Counted from the stretch's first letter, positions 1 through 9,690 are shown. The stretch: 64,000 nt of DNA from Branchiostoma floridae (GCF_000003815.2 NW_023365723.1:426726-490725); one strand, 5' to 3'. The notes: a model not told the origin generated them from the sequence alone. Numbers and translations are program-made.

Positions 1-331
1 TCGAGTCCGATGTTCTTCCCCGCACCCCTTCTGGCGTTCCCCACCCTGGTCCACATCAAGTCATGCCTCAGCCTTGTAGGCTGGAAGCCTCAAGTTCAGT
101 TCTGTTCATCCTCGGAAGCCTCCAATTCCGGGAAAAATATTGGATGACCTTAGACTTAAACTAACGTCTTCATTGGGAAATTGTTATTTCATGTCATTCT
201 GCAGGTGTCTTTTAGGGATAGCAAAAAAGTGGTGTGTAAAATTACTCTGGAGTAAATTATACAGGGACACGCCTGTAAGCATCTGGTGGTCGATGATGAA
301 GTACTTCGTCCGCTGCAGCGCCAGCCGGTAA
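1..331 (-). pseudogene. Partial two-piece exon copy at the window edge, function unknown
   Basis: Two minus-strand coding-like stretches. The first (about 328-222) contains KYFIIDHQMLTGVSLYNLLQ. The second (about 118-1) contains RHDLMW and RVGNARRGAGKNIGLD and runs off the window. A second copy lies at 27,793-28,030 with the same order, so these belong to one duplicated gene. I do not recognise the family. The copy at 27.9 kb carries about 33 extra bases after the VSL residues. Coding status rests on conservation between copies; splice borders are not clear here. Confidence 0.4.
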
Positions 332-766
332 GGTTTCCGGCAAAGACATTGGTGTTTGGTGTAATGTTGGCGATCTCACCCCACTCCCATAGAAGTTACC
401 AGAGATGTCAGCATCCTTATCAATCCACTGTATTTAGAGACATGATTGAAGTCATGAAGAAATGAAAATAAGACAGATCATTGCAACTTTCTTTCATAGA
501 ACATGAAGTGTGAAGACAAGTGTTGAAAACGTAAAACGAAATTGTTTCACTATGTGACACATAAACACATACTACCAAAATATGTAATGGTGATAGAAAA
601 TCAATTCAATGGACTATCATGTGTGAAATATTAGTATAAACTTCTTGAAGGGGAAAGCTAGCCTTATCATTGCGCGGGACATTCCACTCTGAAAGTCTTG
701 ATGTGGGTGATGGCCGTGATGTGTGTGTGTGTGTGTGTGTGGGGGGGGGGGGGGGGCTTGGTCCCT

Positions 767-848
767 TCAGTCCAGTTTATTGAATGCCTCAATGGCAAAC
801 AACAGGCCTCCAATATGGTTGCATTTGCCAAGGCCTCCAGGCAATGTC
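767..848 (-). CDS. Terminal exon resembling a SWIM zinc-finger half, copy A
   Basis: After a clear acceptor (TTTACTGCAG at about 858-849) the minus strand reads GGLGKCNHIGGLLFAIEAFNK and then stops at 769-767. The C-x-H spacing followed by a hydrophobic helix resembles the second half of a SWIM zinc finger (CxC...CxH), as found in animal YqaJ-type and transposon-linked proteins. The first CxC pair would sit in an upstream exon that I could not join. A copy at 30,148-30,229 differs by about two residues. A poly-G run (740-756) follows the stop. The family call is inference. Confidence 0.45.
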
Positions 849-1058
849 CTGCAGTAAAATTACAGTATCATGCTTACAGTATCTTACAACAGTGACAAAG
901 TATGCTAGTAGAAGCACTTCAGTCGATGATCTCATGAGATGGTGCCGAAGCCTGCAGTAATAAAGTAAAGAAAATTAGATGAAGGGTCTATTCTAATTTG
1001 AATAGGAGTTTCTTTACATATGTTGAATATGGCTCTATTTGCTTGCCTTCAGACTTAC

Positions 1059-1421
1059 CATCATCATACGATAGAACAGATAATTAGTTATGGTGCATGG
1101 GTTTTGGTAGAAGTCGTCCATCTGTTTTGCAGTGATTTTTGGGTGCATGTACATCCCTGGGGATGTGAAGAGGTAATGCGTTGGTTGATTAGCTTGGCTA
1201 TTATGTGAAAGTTGTAAAACTTGAATGAGGGGAAAGGCATCTAAGGCAGGAGTGTCGTGGCGGAATAGAGGTGTTGTGATGTCAGGTGTAAGGCCGAGGC
1301 AGAAAGGTGGGAAGAGAGACGTTGCAGAGCTAGAGAACTCGTCTTCTTCCTCCACCTCTCCATCTTTATTGTCCACAAACTGGTCTTCTTTCTCCATCAT
1401 CATTGCCCATGCCGTCTTCAT
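1059..1421 (-). CDS. First coding exon of a TATA-promoted gene, copy A (121 codons)
   Basis: The ATG at 1421 is the first ATG downstream of a minus-strand TATA box at 1573-1566. The frame stays open for 121 codons to a consensus donor (GTAAGT, 1058-1053) in phase 0. The protein has an acidic stretch (DNKDGEVEEEDEF, residues 18-30) and a later segment YLFTSPGMYMHPKITAKQ. No family is recognised. The copy at 30,444-30,806 has the same length, start and donor with about four amino-acid changes. The SWIM-like exon lies downstream in both copies and could belong to the same gene, but no phase-compatible join was found. Confidence 0.5.
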
Positions 1422-1565
1422 CCTCAGGCGTTCAGGTGTAGATCTCGGCGCCGCGTCCTTATGGCAGCTGCCTGTCTGTGAAATCCAGGTCCTTTCTGTT
1501 CCTCTCCTTGTTGGAGAAAGGGAACCTGTTGTCCCTCCGATTAGTATCTTACTTCTTACACCGCT

Positions 1566-1573
1566 CTTTTATA
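1566..1573 (-). promoter_or_regulatory. TATA box, copy A
   Basis: TATAAAAG on the minus strand, about 145 bases upstream of the ATG at 1421, with no ATG in between. The same octamer and flanks occur upstream of the second copy (30,959-30,952). Confidence 0.5.
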
Positions 1574-1729
1574 CCTGTGTCATGTTTGATATAAATAGAC
1601 ACAGTTGTCAGTCTGAGAAAATTTTTGTGTCATAAGAGTTGTATTCAGTTTCAAAATTGCCTTTTTACAATTGTGGTAAATAAAGGGAATAAAAAAACAG
1701 CGCAAATCAAAAGGTAGTTTTTCTAAGTT

Positions 1730-1735
1730 TTTATT
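1730..1735 (-). terminator. Poly(A) signal of the minisatellite gene, copy A
   Basis: AATAAA on the minus strand overlaps the stop codon of exon 4 (CAT TAA ATA AAA). The same arrangement is present in the copy at 31.1 kb. A signal touching the stop codon implies a very short 3' UTR. Confidence 0.5.
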
Positions 1736-1823
1736 TAATGTTCAAAGGCGTTGTTGTTTAGCTGTTGGCATGGCCCTGGCCCTGTCCCTGCGTTGTTGTT
1801 TAGCTGCTGGCATGGCCCTGTCC
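1735..1823 (-). CDS. Exon 4 (last) of the minisatellite gene family, copy A
   Basis: A strong acceptor (TTTATTTACACAG) opens this exon. Joined in phase 1 to exon 3 it reads GTGPCQQLNNN twice, the second time as GTGPGPCQQLNNN, then AFEH and a stop. The doubling is a tandem duplication of about 45 bases visible in the DNA. The copy at 31,117-31,199 has lost about 14 bases in the second unit and ends in a different frame. Confidence 0.55.
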
Positions 1824-1974
1824 CTGTGTAAATAAACGAAAAAAAGTACATGTAATTATAAGTCTATATTCTAGTTAGGAGAAACAAACACATTGATTGA
1901 AGTGTCAACATCATTTGTCATTTGAAAATTTGTTATTTTCTACATTTGTCTGCAAAATGTATTGTTATGTTTAC

Positions 1975-2077
1975 CTGGTACACATACACGCGCACTGCCG
2001 TCCCTGTCAGATACACTGAAGTGATCTCCATCCTGAGCAGGGTTGTCGGCTGCAACCGAATGCCTCGCATGATGGCG
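1975..2077 (-). CDS. Exon 3 of the minisatellite gene family, copy A
   Basis: The exon is 103 bases long between acceptor TTTTTCTAG and donor CCAG/GTAAAC. In the chosen frame it reads RHHARHSVAADNPAQDGDHF and SVSDRDGSARV. The copy at 31,344-31,446 differs by two bases within this exon, both silent (AGT/AGC and TCT/TCC), which supports the frame. The start phase (0) matches the end of exon 2 and the end phase (1) matches exon 4. It is rich in His, Asp and Ala. No domain is recognised. Confidence 0.6.
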
Positions 2078-2164
2078 CTAGAAAAAGAAAAGATGCCCAA
2101 TGTATGTGCCTGGATTCGTTGACGTCATCCTCCGCCCGCCCCTACCCCTCCCTCCAGGCCTCGA

Positions 2165-2350
2165 TGCTCCTCGTCCTGAATGAAGACATGAATAAATCAA
2201 TACATGAATAAATTAAGACATGAATAATTAATACATGAATACATTAATGATTAATAAAGCAACACATGAATACATTAATAAATCAACACATGAATAAATT
2301 AATAAATCAATCACGAATAAACGCACAAATAAATGCACAAAGGAATGAAT
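2165..2350. repeat. ATGAATAAAT-type degenerate microsatellite in an intron
   Basis: Imperfect repeats of ATGAATAAAT/TAATAAATCA fill the intron between exons 2 and 3 of copy A. The same tract is at 11,240-11,425 in copy B, showing the intron was duplicated with the exon. Confidence 0.7.
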
Positions 2351-2467
2351 AACAATATCAGGATGCACTAAGACAAGTGCATTGCAGTTTCAGAGCTGAA
2401 ATGCGTACATCGTTTAGGTAAAATACTTGAAACAAAATGTTTTATACTTTCAACAATTACAACTTAC

Positions 2468-2602
2468 GGGCCACTCTTCCATGGGAACGCCGGCCTCGTC
2501 TCGCCGCGGTTCCTCTACCTCGTCCTCCCGCCGCGCCGTGAGTAGGCCCGCTTCCTCCGACACCTCGTCCGCCCGACGGGCCCTGGGTAAGCCCGGTTCC
2601 TT
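2468..2602 (-). pseudogene. Exon 2 of the minisatellite gene family, copy A, truncated
   Basis: Only about one and a half of the 15-residue repeats remain (consensus DEVSEEPGLPRARRA), then EDEVEEPRRDEAGVPMEEWP and a consensus donor GTAAGT (2467-2462). Homology to the longer copies stops near 2602, where the array runs into unrelated sequence. The donor is in phase 0 and fits exon 3 at 2077. Upstream repeats and exon 1 are missing, so this copy cannot make the full protein. Confidence 0.55.
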
Positions 2603-2759
2603 GAGAGTTACTTGTTTGTCCGTGTGCTCTGTGTGAATTTCGTAAGGCGTCTGTCAGGCCTCGTGTGGGATGCCGGGCGTTCATAAATCATTCAGAATCC
2701 TGTCACCTCTGAATGTCAAAAAAACATAGAATACTCAGAATAAGTCTCTCAGTAGGTCC

Positions 2760-2895
2760 CAACCTTCACCTGGATTGAAATATTTGTTGTGCTCCATATA
2801 GTTGCGTTGCAAAAAACGCTGCAGCATGGCGAGAGATGGTCATCGGCTGTCTGTAGTCTATGGTCCCGAGGGCGGGGTGGATGGCTTCGACTAGA
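2760..2895 (-). CDS. Unrecognised exon
   Basis: After an acceptor (CTAGTTTCAG) the minus strand reads LGLVEAIHPALGTIDYRQP, then MTISRHAAAFFATQLYGAQQ. The composition is globular. It follows two other minus-strand exon-like pieces (3,430-3,653 and 2,960-3,280), so it may be a later exon of the same gene. The family is unknown. Confidence 0.4.
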
Positions 2896-2959
2896 CCCAA
2901 GCTGAAACTAGATGATACAAACATTCTGAAACTTTATGTCATCAAACGATGATACAGTT

Positions 2960-3280
2960 TCATGCAACAAAGTCATACATCATTTTGTATGAACATGGGA
3001 GGTGTCTCCTGGCTGTGTAGAGTGCATTCTTACATCTTGTAACAATGTAGTGACCTACCCGCCGACGTGCCTCTTGTCTCACGGCTTTGGTATTGTTCCC
3101 TCCTGTAAACACATCCAGGCACAGGTTGAACACCTTATTCCTGTGATTTCTACTGATGTGTTGGAGACAAGCCGTGTTGGTGCCGTTGACATTTTTAGAA
3201 TAATTTTGATGTTTGATCAGCTGACGTGTTGCTTGCTGCCGAACGAACTTGTTCGAAATTGTGTCAATGCGGATTTGCAA
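2960..3280 (-). CDS. Exon with VNGTN / NHRNKVFNL motif, copy 1
   Basis: Open minus frame of 106 codons. The conserved core is VNGTNTACLQHISRNHR followed by NKVFNLCLDVFTG. A diverged homologue at about 38,756-39,150 reads CVQHNKQNHRKRVFNLDLDVF, and its own VNGTN is separated from this core by about 40 extra bases with stops. Conservation of the core between distant copies supports coding. The family is not recognised. A basic C-terminal part (EARRRVGHY) may be intronic read-through. Confidence 0.4.
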   Translation of the reverse strand: MQIRIDTISNKFVRQQATRQLIKHQNYSKNVNGTNTACLQHISRNHRNKVFNLCLDVFTGGNNTKAVRQEARRRVGHYIVTRCKNALYTARRHLPCSYKMMYDFVA

Positions 3281-3429
3281 GTGATAATTTGATCAGCTGA
3301 AGGGCGAAGAACTTGCACCAAATAGTATCTTTCGATGTCTTTTTGTGATTTAGAAGTTAACAAGTATGACAATATCGGCCAGTCCAAGATGTTGGTTTTT
3401 TTTTATGGTGGCTTCCTGTTCCCCATCTT

Positions 3430-3653
3430 TGTGAGTTCCACCGGGCCGTCCATGTGTTCCCGTGAACCTTCATCCGATCCTTCAACGCTTTGTTCACACC
3501 TACATCCAATGGTGAGGACACTGGTGACCTCCCCAGTGGACCGGTTGTTGAGGTTGTTCAGACCCCAGTCATGATCGTCACCGGAGGTGTAGGCGTCCCT
3601 TACGATGGTCCTTAGCTCGCTGTAGATGAGGTGGGATCCTGGTTCAGCTCGCC
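3430..3653 (-). CDS. Unrecognised exon (LRRAEPGSHLIYSELR)
   Basis: About 74 open codons on the minus strand after TTTAAAG, reading LRRAEPGSHLIYSELRTIV, DDHDWGLNNLNN and VLTIGCRCEQSVEG, then a stop shortly after. The amino-acid composition is protein-like; the plus-strand ORF here is a shadow. No family match. The 3,660-4,400 stretch upstream holds nothing I can support. Confidence 0.35.
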
Positions 3654-4409
3654 GAAGGCCCTTTAAATGACAGATACACGTGTATATGAATATTATTTAC
3701 AGAATATTTACATCTTACCTTAAGTGTGTCGTAGACACTCATTAAGTGACCAGTCAGTGGGTTGACATCTTCATATCGGTTGTATACTAAGATACTAAGC
3801 ATAATTTGATCATGTCTTCTGAGTTGGGTTCAATCATGTTAGAGCTCAAAACAATTGTATGCAAAGAGATGGGTACTGGTTAAGACATGCATAAATCACT
3901 GTCAAAAAAGATATAAGGAGAATGGATGCTTCATTTTTCAATTTGCATTATTTTAATGTTCATTGTTTATCTTCAATCTGAAAGTTTGGTATATCTGTTG
4001 GATCACAAGTATGTGAGATGAAGGAAGATCAGGTAGAACTATGTACTGCTTGAAGATGTCATGCATTCTGATCAGTCTCTTCTCTAGCCTGTTCACATGT
4101 TGCTTTCATACGGATATTCTCCTGGCAAGTACCTTACAGCTTTCCCAGTGCACTAATATTTCTTTAGGAAATGGCGCTAAACCCTGTCCATTTCTCCTGC
4201 CTCTCATCAAATGCCCTTTCTCTGTCATACTGACAGCATCAATGGCCTTCCTTTTGATGCTGTAGGACAGTCCTGGTTCACTCTGTTGAAAGAAGAATGA
4301 AAACATAACTCAGCAGGTTTGTGATTCTTACAGAGGTAAATAGAATTTTTGATAGTTGATAAGTCTTCCTAATATCATGTTTTTAGAGTAAGAGTAAAAG
4401 GCTGTTGAC

Positions 4410-4688
4410 TTATGACAAAGCCAACACGTCGAACTGCTGAATCCAAAGTCGTAGTTTGGATAGGTTCTCTTTAGCTTCTGTGTATTGTCCATTGTGTCGG
4501 AACACCCCCTTCCAAAAACAAACAACATTCAGACAGGACCTGAGGAGATCTATTTCTTTCAGTAAGTCTCGCTCAACCAGGTTGGCCGAGTGAGCTATAC
4601 GTTTACTATGATGTCTGATCAGGTATTTGGTGTTTGATTGTACCTCTTCCAACAATTTCCTGAGATTTTCACGATTCTGCTTAGACAT
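4410..4688 (-). CDS. Helical exon, function unknown
   Basis: Open frame of 92 codons, rich in Leu, Glu, Lys and Arg, with heptad-like spacing (ENLRKLLEEVQ, ERDLLKEIDLLRSCLN, AKENLSKLRLWIQQ). It is probably an alpha-helical or coiled-coil segment. No homologous copy is seen elsewhere in the window and no domain is recognised. Confidence 0.35.
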   Translation of the reverse strand: MSKQNRENLRKLLEEVQSNTKYLIRHHSKRIAHSANLVERDLLKEIDLLRSCLNVVCFWKGVFRHNGQYTEAKENLSKLRLWIQQFDVLALS

Positions 4689-4743
4689 GCATACTCTTTT
4701 GACAAAAGTAACTAGTCAGAGCATTTACTGCTTACAGTTCATG

Positions 4744-5159
4744 ACGAGGGAGGATACTCACTCCCCGGTTTTACATATCTTCTGATACTTCGGAGACCCA
4801 GACCAAACCACAGTACAGGGTGTGCCCCTGCTGTAGGTACGGCTCTAATAGCTTTGCTACAATGTCGTATGTCATGCCATAAGTTGAAGGCTCCATCCCC
4901 TTTCCTCCATCCAGCTGAAACTGACAGCAATAGCCATTGTTTGAATCACAGACTTAGCAAGCCTTCAGCCCGTACTTAACAGGCATGTCCGGGTTACATG
5001 TTGGATGTTGCCGTGGAAGGGGACCATTCCAACATCGATGCGTATCTGCTGTCCCGGGTTCCATGTTGTCTGGAACCTTTCTGTAAACGTTTCATATATT
5101 GTTCCCAGCTCATGCATCTGGTTGTAGTCGGGATGATCACAAAAATGGTCACAATACAC
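4744..5159 (-). pseudogene. piggyBac (PGBD4-like) transposase fragment
   Basis: The minus strand reads IRIDVGMVPFHGNIQ, matching the piggyBac IDEGM(I/V)PFKGR block. After a frameshift near 5,000 it reads CNPDMPVKYGLK, then CDSNNGYCCQFQLDGGKG and TYGMTYDIVAKLLEPYLQQG, the next piggyBac blocks. An in-frame TAA sits where the Trp-Met of KAWM is usual, and the DNFYTS block after GHTLY is scrambled. The acidic residue expected in IDEGM is Val here. It is a dead remnant of the DDE domain. A second, different piggyBac piece is at 36.2 kb. Confidence 0.75.
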
Positions 5160-5212
5160 AGTCTACCGAGCTATTAGATTTTATTATATTTATGCAAATT
5201 GCCTGCGGTAGA

Positions 5213-5437
5213 TCATGTCCACCACCTCACATCCTGTCGCAATCTCCCTACCCGGCAAATATCCCCATCTCGCCACACCATTCTTCTTTGGCAAGCTTGA
5301 ATTGGTCTGAAGGACTGTATCCGCTGGAGTTCATATATTCGGAAAGGGCAGTCACGGTTTTGTGTCACTTTCATGGCGTCTCCCTTCATTGTGCAGTCCA
5401 TGAAATATGCTGTACTGTCCCCTACCCAAGCACATAG
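5213..5437 (-). pseudogene. Fragment of an unrecognised family (CAWVGDSTAYFMDC)
   Basis: Reads KLCAWVGDSTAYFMDCTMKG, then DAMKVTQNRDCPFRIYELQ. A frameshift at QSF then moves the rest (LAKEEWCGEMGIFAG) out of frame. The intact-frame version lies at 13,036-13,434. It sits directly upstream of the piggyBac remnant, but I do not see it as part of that transposase. Confidence 0.5.
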
Positions 5438-5462
5438 TTTCCGGACTGGCTGTGTTATGTAA

Positions 5463-5729
5463 TCATTGTTGATTTTTGTTTGCTGTTGTGCCCTGCGTTA
5501 TTGGGGATGTTGAAGGTTGGACCGCATCCATGTACGCTTGCTTGTAGGGTCTCTGCCCTGTGTGAATACTAGTGCGAATGTGGGCCTTAAGATGACTCAA
5601 ATTGTTGAACAGCTTATCGCAGTCCTTAAACGTGTGTAGGTCATACAGACAACTGCTTTCCATTTGTCGCCTTCGCCTATGTCTAACGATCTGCTTGTCT
5701 ACGGCGTCAGGGGACATGAATGTAGTCAT
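5463..5729 (-). pseudogene. Degenerate C2H2 zinc-finger exon, copy 1
   Basis: The frame gives FKDCDKLFNNLSHLKAHI, then RTSIHTGQRPYK. This resembles a C2H2 finger plus linker (C-K-x-F-x-x-L-x-x-H, HTGERPYK), but the first Cys is absent and there is an insertion before the last His. Preceding residues (DAVDKQIVRHRRRRQ) recur at 22,918-23,048, and the finger itself recurs at 10,521-10,690. Zinc binding is doubtful. Confidence 0.5.
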
Positions 5730-5799
5730 AGCATAGGCCTCAATTGTTAGAAGAACTAAACAAATTTACTAAACATTTCAACTGCAGTTTTTTTTTTAT

Positions 5800-6035
5800 A
5801 CTGAGTAACATCTTCTGCACAAGTTTCCAGAGAGAGTTGCCCTTTGAACTTGCCGTAGCAATCTGAACTTGACTAGAGTAGATGCTATACTTCCTCGAAT
5901 GTCAGGTTCAAGATGATACAGGGCATCATTCTGTTCAGCAAAGAACTCACGAGCATAGTTTCCAGGCATCATGCGTGGGTTTACACGCCCTACACTCTTT
6001 ACCCAGTGATCTCTGCTTGAACTAGATTCCTGCTA
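5800..6035 (-). CDS. PGNYAREFF exon, copy 1
   Basis: Minus strand reads RDHWVKSVGRVNPRMMPGNY, then AREFFAEQNDALYHLEPDIR and SIASTLVKFRLLRQ. Homologous segments are at 9,530-9,690, 26,540-26,720 and 45,000-45,145. This copy alone shows the longer N-terminal part. The family is unknown. In the 9-kb and 26-kb copies the next exon downstream is the acidic exon. Confidence 0.5.
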
Positions 6036-6044
6036 AGTAAGTTG

Positions 6045-6190
6045 TTTGTTCCTCAACCGTAAAGGTTTCATCATTTTCACCCATTATTTTATGATAGGGC
6101 CAGGTGATTGAGGTGACAGCATCCGCTTTGACTGGTCTGCAGAATTCCATGAAAAACTCCCAGATCGCGCCCTCATCAGCATGTTAGTCG
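6045..6190 (-). CDS. Unrecognised exon (ADEGAIWEFFMEFCRP)
   Basis: Open minus frame reading ADEGAIWEFFMEFCRPVKAD, then VTSITWPYHKIMGENDE and FTVEEQTT. It lies just upstream of the PGNYAREFF exon and is probably the previous exon of the same gene. No domain is recognised and only one copy is seen. Confidence 0.4.
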
Positions 6191-6199
6191 TCAAACTGT

Positions 6200-7085
6200 A
6201 TTAATGTTGATGACAATAGAATACAGACATATGGAAGCTGCCTGTACTATGTGGCTAACAAAAATGCCTATGATAGAGACAATCATTTATACTGGACATT
6301 TATTATGATGGGAAAGCTTTCTAGATCTGTACATTTAATAGATACATGTATCGTTAAGTGTAAGACGTTTATTTGTCAGAAAGTGCAGTAGAAATGCTGA
6401 GTTATGTGACTCCGAACTTCAGTCCGAAGCTTCCTAGCTATTGGCCGTGTGATAAATGTGGTGACAAGTGTAACACCATAGTAGTGAAAGGTCAAATTGG
6501 CGGACGATCTGTCATTGACTTCCTCCTGAAATGGAGACGTCCTGTACCTTTCCTGCAATGCCTAGAACATTTTGACTGTACTTCAGTTCGTCTCAAGTGA
6601 CCATCAGTTAGTCTATTAATATAATATCTTGTACTGTTCTACAACGGCCACGATGTTCATGTACTTTGTCAATTACATTGTACTTCTTGCATCGTGGTGA
6701 TTTTGTTCTCCTCTTTTTCCTCTTTTCGCTTCCTGTTGTCAAGGAGAATGGTTGATTTCGTCCTCTCCATTTGTCCCCAATGATGCTTGTCAGCTTCCTT
6801 GACTTTTGGGGCCATTTTCTAAATTTCTTTTAGTAGTTGTTCCTTGTCCTTAGTTTTGCCATCCAACCACTCTAACGTCTGGTTTCGTTTTGTCATGAGT
6901 ACACTGGAATGGTGCAAGAGGTGTGCATTGGGTTTCTGTCTACGACTTGAGTCATTTTCACCAAACAAATTGGACTTCTGGGCATGCTTGGTCTGTTGTC
7001 AACTTCAGTTGTTTTCCAAACTTACCCTGTTGTAGGAGGTCACCTTGCTGCTTTTCCGTGACATAACAAACTGCTCACACTGATT
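6200..7085. other. No gene supported
   Basis: Only short AT-rich ORFs on both strands. No splice-bounded frame, tandem repeat or recognisable mobile-element end was found. Confidence 0.5.
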
Positions 7086-7089
7086 ATTT

Positions 7090-7571
7090 CAAGCATCTCG
7101 TGTGTCAGGGTGTCCTCCGTTTACGTCGTACAGGGCTACACTACTAACACTTTCATGTGTCTGAACTGGTCTGCCTACCAACCCCTGTGTGATTCTTTGC
7201 AATAATACCCTTGGTCTCAAGTGCACGTAGTGGCGGTGAACCAACACTTTCAAATCTAACTATTCCTGTCTGGCTGCATCTTCAGAGTCATCACATGCTG
7301 GTAGGATGTGATTAAAGTGGGCCATGTAAGTGTTTAGTTGATCAAGGCCAAATGTAGCCAACTGACGGTTATCCATGTCATCAGGCCAGCTTGAGTGGTC
7401 AAATAAAATTGTAGCTGCTTTGAACACCCCCTCTTCCAGATTCCCAAATCTGGCTGTCAAGAAGTCGCAGTAGTCATCAATTAGTCTGTCCTTCACTTCT
7501 GTAATGACGTCATCATCTGTCTCAGTCCGTGTCAGTTCAACATCAAGTTCTTGCCGGTAAGGATCCATCAT
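7090..7571 (-). pseudogene. hAT-type transposase C-terminal fragment (ZNF862-like) with a nonsense codon
   Basis: The frame 7571-7263 reads RLIDDYCDFLTARFGNLEEG, then FDHSSWPDDMDNRQLATFG and LDQLNTYMAHFNHILPACDD. This resembles the hAT dimerisation region of ZNF862/KIAA1586-like proteins, where ...EEW..LK... is expected. Here the Trp codon is TAG (7262-7260). Beyond the stop the same frame continues as LDLKVLVHRHY for about 55 codons. One G-to-A change therefore interrupts an otherwise long frame. Confidence 0.65.
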
Positions 7572-7909
7572 AGAGAATTATACCTGCTTATTTTGCTGCT
7601 TGCTCTGGTCTTGTCGCTGTGATTTTTACTGTTAAAACAAAGTGTTAATGCCATACTTGTCACTGCAAACTCACAGTATATCCCGAAGACCCGTGTCTGG
7701 ATGTCTGTAGGTGCTATGGGGCTGAGTCGTCCGCCGGAAAGGAATGAGAAGTGTCATTGATAGACGTTTAGGGCAGACAATGACAGTTGTGCCATTAATT
7801 AATGAAAGGATAGTTGAAATGAAGAAAAACCGAAATGGAAAAGATTTTTGGCGAGCTGTTGTCTTATAGAAGGGAAAAAATTACCTACAGTAGCTTCCCA
7901 TCTTTCCTA

Positions 7910-8055
7910 ACTTGTAATCAGCATTCCTAACTTCCCAGTTTTCCTTTTGTTGTCACTCCTAATTCCTCTGCATTTGGTGAAGATCGACGACTTATTCCTT
8001 GCCGCGAACCGCGGATCTCCCCTCTTGTCTTCCAGGTCGGCAATCCATTCTGTAG
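7910..8055 (-). CDS. Unrecognised terminal exon
   Basis: An acceptor (CGACACTACAG) opens a frame reading EWIADLEDKRGDPRFAARNK, then SSIFTKCRGIRSDNKRK and a stop. Basic, hydrophilic C-terminus. It lies downstream of the Gln/Gly array exon on the same strand and could be the last exon of that gene. The family is unknown. Confidence 0.35.
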
Positions 8056-8412
8056 TGTCGAGACAATTGTAAGAAAATATAAGTTGCAGACAATTCGTAA
8101 TATCCAAACTGTAGAAATCGCCATCCCGCGTGGAGGTGTATCAGTATTTCAACAGACATCAATTCTGAAATGAGTTTCTTAAAGAAAAATTACGTCAGTT
8201 TTTGTTTGTTTGCATATGACAATAATGACCTCCTTTTGTCTTTCTGAATGAGTCCACGGACATAGTGATAGTAAAGATTCGTCATTTACTTGGGGACTAG
8301 TTGTAGAATTCTTTACCTTTTGTTTATGTTTATCAGCAGCGTAGTTTGGCCTAACATCGTCATGGGAAACATTCATACTGGTGCCCCTCCTCATACTAAA
8401 GCGTTGACTGAC

Positions 8413-8945
8413 CTGAATTGGCGGATGAGTATGTCTATGTCACCAGTACGGTCTCTCTTATGATGGTACCCGGAAGGTGCAGATACATCCCAATCTCTGT
8501 CTGCCTTCTCAAGGATTTCTGCCATTGTGACAATGGCACGGGTTACACGCGAGGCACTGTTGTGATCAGAGCTGCCAACATCAGGTGTCTCCGTCTGGTG
8601 CCTCCTGAGCTTGTACAGTGGATACCACACATCCACAGGGCTCAGGTTTCTTCCTATCATATTGTATCTCGCAACAAAACTGACACCTCCCTGCTGCTGG
8701 CGGCGAACACCTCCCTGCTGCAGGCGGCGAACACCTCCCTGCTGCTGGAGGCGAACACCTCCCTGCTGCTGGCGGCGAACACCTTCCTGCTGCTGGTGGC
8801 GAACACCTCCCTGCTGCTGGTGGCCGCCACCCCCCTGCTGCTGGTGGCCGCCACCCCCCTGCTGCTGGAGGCGAACACCCCCCTGCTGCTGGAGGCGAAC
8901 ACCTCCCTGCTGCTCGTGGCCGCCACCTCCCTGCTGCTGGTGGCC
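8413..8945 (-). CDS. Gln/Gly-repeat exon followed by a conserved segment, copy 1
   Basis: The frame holds 11 imperfect 8-residue units (consensus HQQQGGVR), then FVARYNMIGRNLSPVDVWY, LYKLRRHQTETPDVGSS and VTRAIVTMAEILEKADRDWD. It ends at a good donor, CAG/GTCAGT (8412-8407), in phase 2. The second copy (25,567-25,950) has 16 units and goes to its donor immediately, lacking the following 89 or so codons. The repeat is coding-length compatible (24 bp), so copy number can change without frameshift. No known domain is recognised in the unique part. Confidence 0.5.
8681..8944 (-). repeat. 24-bp minisatellite, 11 units
   Basis: Tandem unit CCTGCTGCTGGTGGCGAACA plus four bases on the plus strand, 11 imperfect copies. 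All unit lengths are multiples of three. Plus-strand ORFs through it are shadows. Confidence 0.85.
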
Positions 8946-9277
8946 AACAAAAATCAACATTATAAAACATTAATATAGGGCCTCCTTCAAAATATTAGAG
9001 TCATTAGACTAATAATTTGTCAAAAGTACATTGACAAAATAAGGAATTACAGAGAAATAAAATTACCTAACTAAAAGTCAACTAAAATCTAAGCGTCATA
9101 ATTAGAAACGTGCATATTTGCCACGTACGTAGAGTAGCGGCGCCCTCCACGCACCCCCCCCCCCCCCTTCACATGTATAGTCGACGCAGGTCTTACTCGT
9201 CCTGAATGAATGAATAAATAAATAAAGGTGAACTTGCGTTACATTGGTTAGGAATGATTTGAAAAATTAGAACTTAC

Positions 9278-9451
9278 TGGCTGTTCCTCGACGCCGGGCG
9301 CCTCTAGCTCCGCCTCCTCGTCCTCCGGGTCCTCCCGCACCTATGGGTCCCCCCGCACCCCTGGCCGCACCTGTGCCTCCTCCAGCTCCTCTGGCTCCTC
9401 GTCATTCAACAGTGTTGATCTGCCCAGTTCTTGCACATGTAATTTGTAATT
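9278..9451 (-). pseudogene. Acidic exon, copy 1, with a nonsense codon
   Basis: Bounded by acceptor CATATTGCAG and donor CA/GTAAGT. The frame reads VQELGRSTLLNDEEPEE, acidic and Pro-rich, and ends APGVEEQPV in phase 0. A TAG at 9343-9341 replaces the GAG found in the copy at 26.3 kb, so this copy is interrupted. It is preceded on the strand by the PGNYAREFF exon and followed by the Gln/Gly array exon. Confidence 0.6.
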
Positions 9452-9529
9452 CTGCAATATGGAAACTGTGACGTCAAAAGCTGACCCATTTCAACTGCAG
9501 TTGTTTTTAAAACAGAGTAACATCTTCTG

Positions 9530-9690
9530 CACAGGTCTCCAGAGGGAGAGATGGCCTGAAAACTCACCGTAACAATCTGAACTTGGCTAGAATTGATGCT
9601 ATACTAACTCGAATGTCAGGTGCAAGATGATGCAGGACATGTTCTTCATTCTGTTCAGCAAAGAACTCACGAGCATTGTTTCCATGCATC
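9530..9690 (-). pseudogene. PGNYAREFF exon, copy 2
   Basis: Second copy of the exon at 5.8 kb. It retains the NAREFFAEQNEEHVLHHLAP and IRVSIASILAKF core, but Tyr-Ala of GNYAR is altered. It belongs to a duplicated block of about 1.4 kb (8.68-10.09 kb, repeated at 25.57-27.17 kb). The 9,700-10,500 stretch upstream is non-coding by eye. Confidence 0.5.

Noticed and set aside
8418-8978. Plus-strand ORFs of Leu/Ala or Cys/Pro repeats across the 24-bp array
   Set aside because: They arise because the unit is a multiple of three; only the minus frame connects to splice sites and a non-repeat segment.
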